Assembly: GCA_964625865.1 (NCBI GenBank) | Contig: CAZVEV010000141.1 | Coordinates: 1-14,961, forward strand | Reading direction: 5' to 3' | Length of the DNA stretch: 14,961 bases | Source of the DNA: CAZVEV01 sp964625865 | GTDB taxonomy: Bacteria > Planctomycetota > Phycisphaerae > SM23-33 | Shown here: one piece after another, positions 14,616-14,961 of the stretch | How the letters are laid out: each line of letters opens with the position of its first letter | How positions within the stretch are numbered: position 1 is the first letter of the stretch | Position numbers and translations under genes: made by a program | Notes under the pieces: generated by a model | The model's input: the letters and a program-made list of their open reading frames with translations, nothing else | Told to the model about the DNA's origin: nothing | The model's database searches: none

Positions 14616-14961
14616 TCAGGATTCACCCATGGCCCTGCGCCTCTCGATCAGCACCCCCACGATATCACCCTTGCCTTCCGAACGAGGACTGCTGGCGAAG
14701 ACCCACATCCTCTCTTCGTCGATCTGAATTGAATCGGTGTAGGCGTAGCTGCCGGAGTATGGGGGCGAATCGACCAACAGCGTGTTTCCCCAGGTCAAGC
14801 CATCGTCGGCCGAAAAGACTGCCACGGCGGCGTGGGCGGGTCTGTCCCGCCCGGTCAGGACCAGCAGGTCGTGGCCGAACCGGTTCAGCCGCGGCGCCCA
14901 GATGGGCAGATCAGGACGCGGAACGATCGGGCCCCCCGTGGCGCCCGCGTCCAGGCGGGGC
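14616..14961 (-). CDS. C-terminal part of a BNR/Asp-box sialidase-like protein (partial)
   Basis: The frame is open from the window edge to a stop at 14616-14618, giving 114 C-terminal residues; the start lies beyond 14961. The product contains an Asp-box, FSADDGLTWGN (S-x-D-x-G-x-T-W), the beta-propeller loop motif of sialidases and other BNR-repeat proteins. Before it, PIWAPRLNRFGHDLLVLTGRD and after it SGSYAYTDSIQIDEERMWV look like propeller strands of the secreted exo-alpha-sialidase-like family abundant in Planctomycetota. A GTG at 14825 is internal and not the true start. The catalytic Arg triad and Tyr/Glu pair cannot be checked in this fragment, so true sialidase activity is uncertain; many relatives act on other sugars or have no known activity. 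It is transcribed towards the glycosyltransferase gene after a ~330-base spacer. Confidence 0.7.
   Translation of the reverse strand, partial: PRLDAGATGGPIVPRPDLPIWAPRLNRFGHDLLVLTGRDRPAHAAVAVFSADDGLTWGNTLLVDSPPYSGSYAYTDSIQIDEERMWVFASSPRSEGKGDIVGVLIERRRAMGES

Overview
This is a high-GC window with tightly packed genes on both strands, no RNA genes and no transposase. The gene set points to a member of the Planctomycetota, probably a Phycisphaerae/Sedimentisphaerales-like lineage. The signs are a very large exported methyltransferase/beta-propeller protein, a GH106 rhamnosidase, a sialidase-like protein, and palindromic repeats between genes. This assignment is inference from gene content; no rRNA or marker tree is possible here.

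Layout. (1) 106-738 (-): a small multi-pass membrane protein of unknown function, followed by a hairpin. (2) 795-1116: a gene-free block with three copies of a palindrome carrying GTAGGGCGTGCAA/TTGCACGC, in both orientations, plus a further stem-loop. (3) 1200-4550 (+): a tight four-gene run: glutamate racemase (murI), a HEAT-repeat lipoprotein, a zinc-dependent medium-chain dehydrogenase, and a YfiH/PgeF-type laccase-domain protein. The first and last genes both concern peptidoglycan (D-Glu supply, and editing of misincorporated residues). (4) 4551-4737: a convergent spacer with two tandem hairpins. (5) 4738-8004 (-): a 1088-residue exported protein with an N-terminal methyltransferase fold and PQQ-type propeller repeats. 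It is divergent from (6) 8228-11491 (+), a 1087-residue exported GH106 alpha-L-rhamnosidase-like enzyme; an AT-rich island with two overlapping palindromes lies between them. (7) 11492-11598: a spacer made almost wholly of one long inverted repeat, running from one stop codon to the other. (8) 11599-14285 (-): a GT4/glycogen-synthase-like glycosyltransferase followed by a GH57 alpha-amylase-like enzyme, a likely alpha-glucan storage pair with a good TATAAT box upstream. (9) 14616-14961 (-): the C-terminal end of a BNR/Asp-box sialidase-like protein that runs off the window.

Taken together, the window combines housekeeping wall metabolism, internal alpha-glucan metabolism and secreted polysaccharide breakdown (rhamnosidase, sialidase-like). 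I see no clear new multi-gene defence or mobile system. The points most worth following are the exported methyltransferase fusion, the stop-to-stop hairpin, and the REP/MITE-like block in front of murI.
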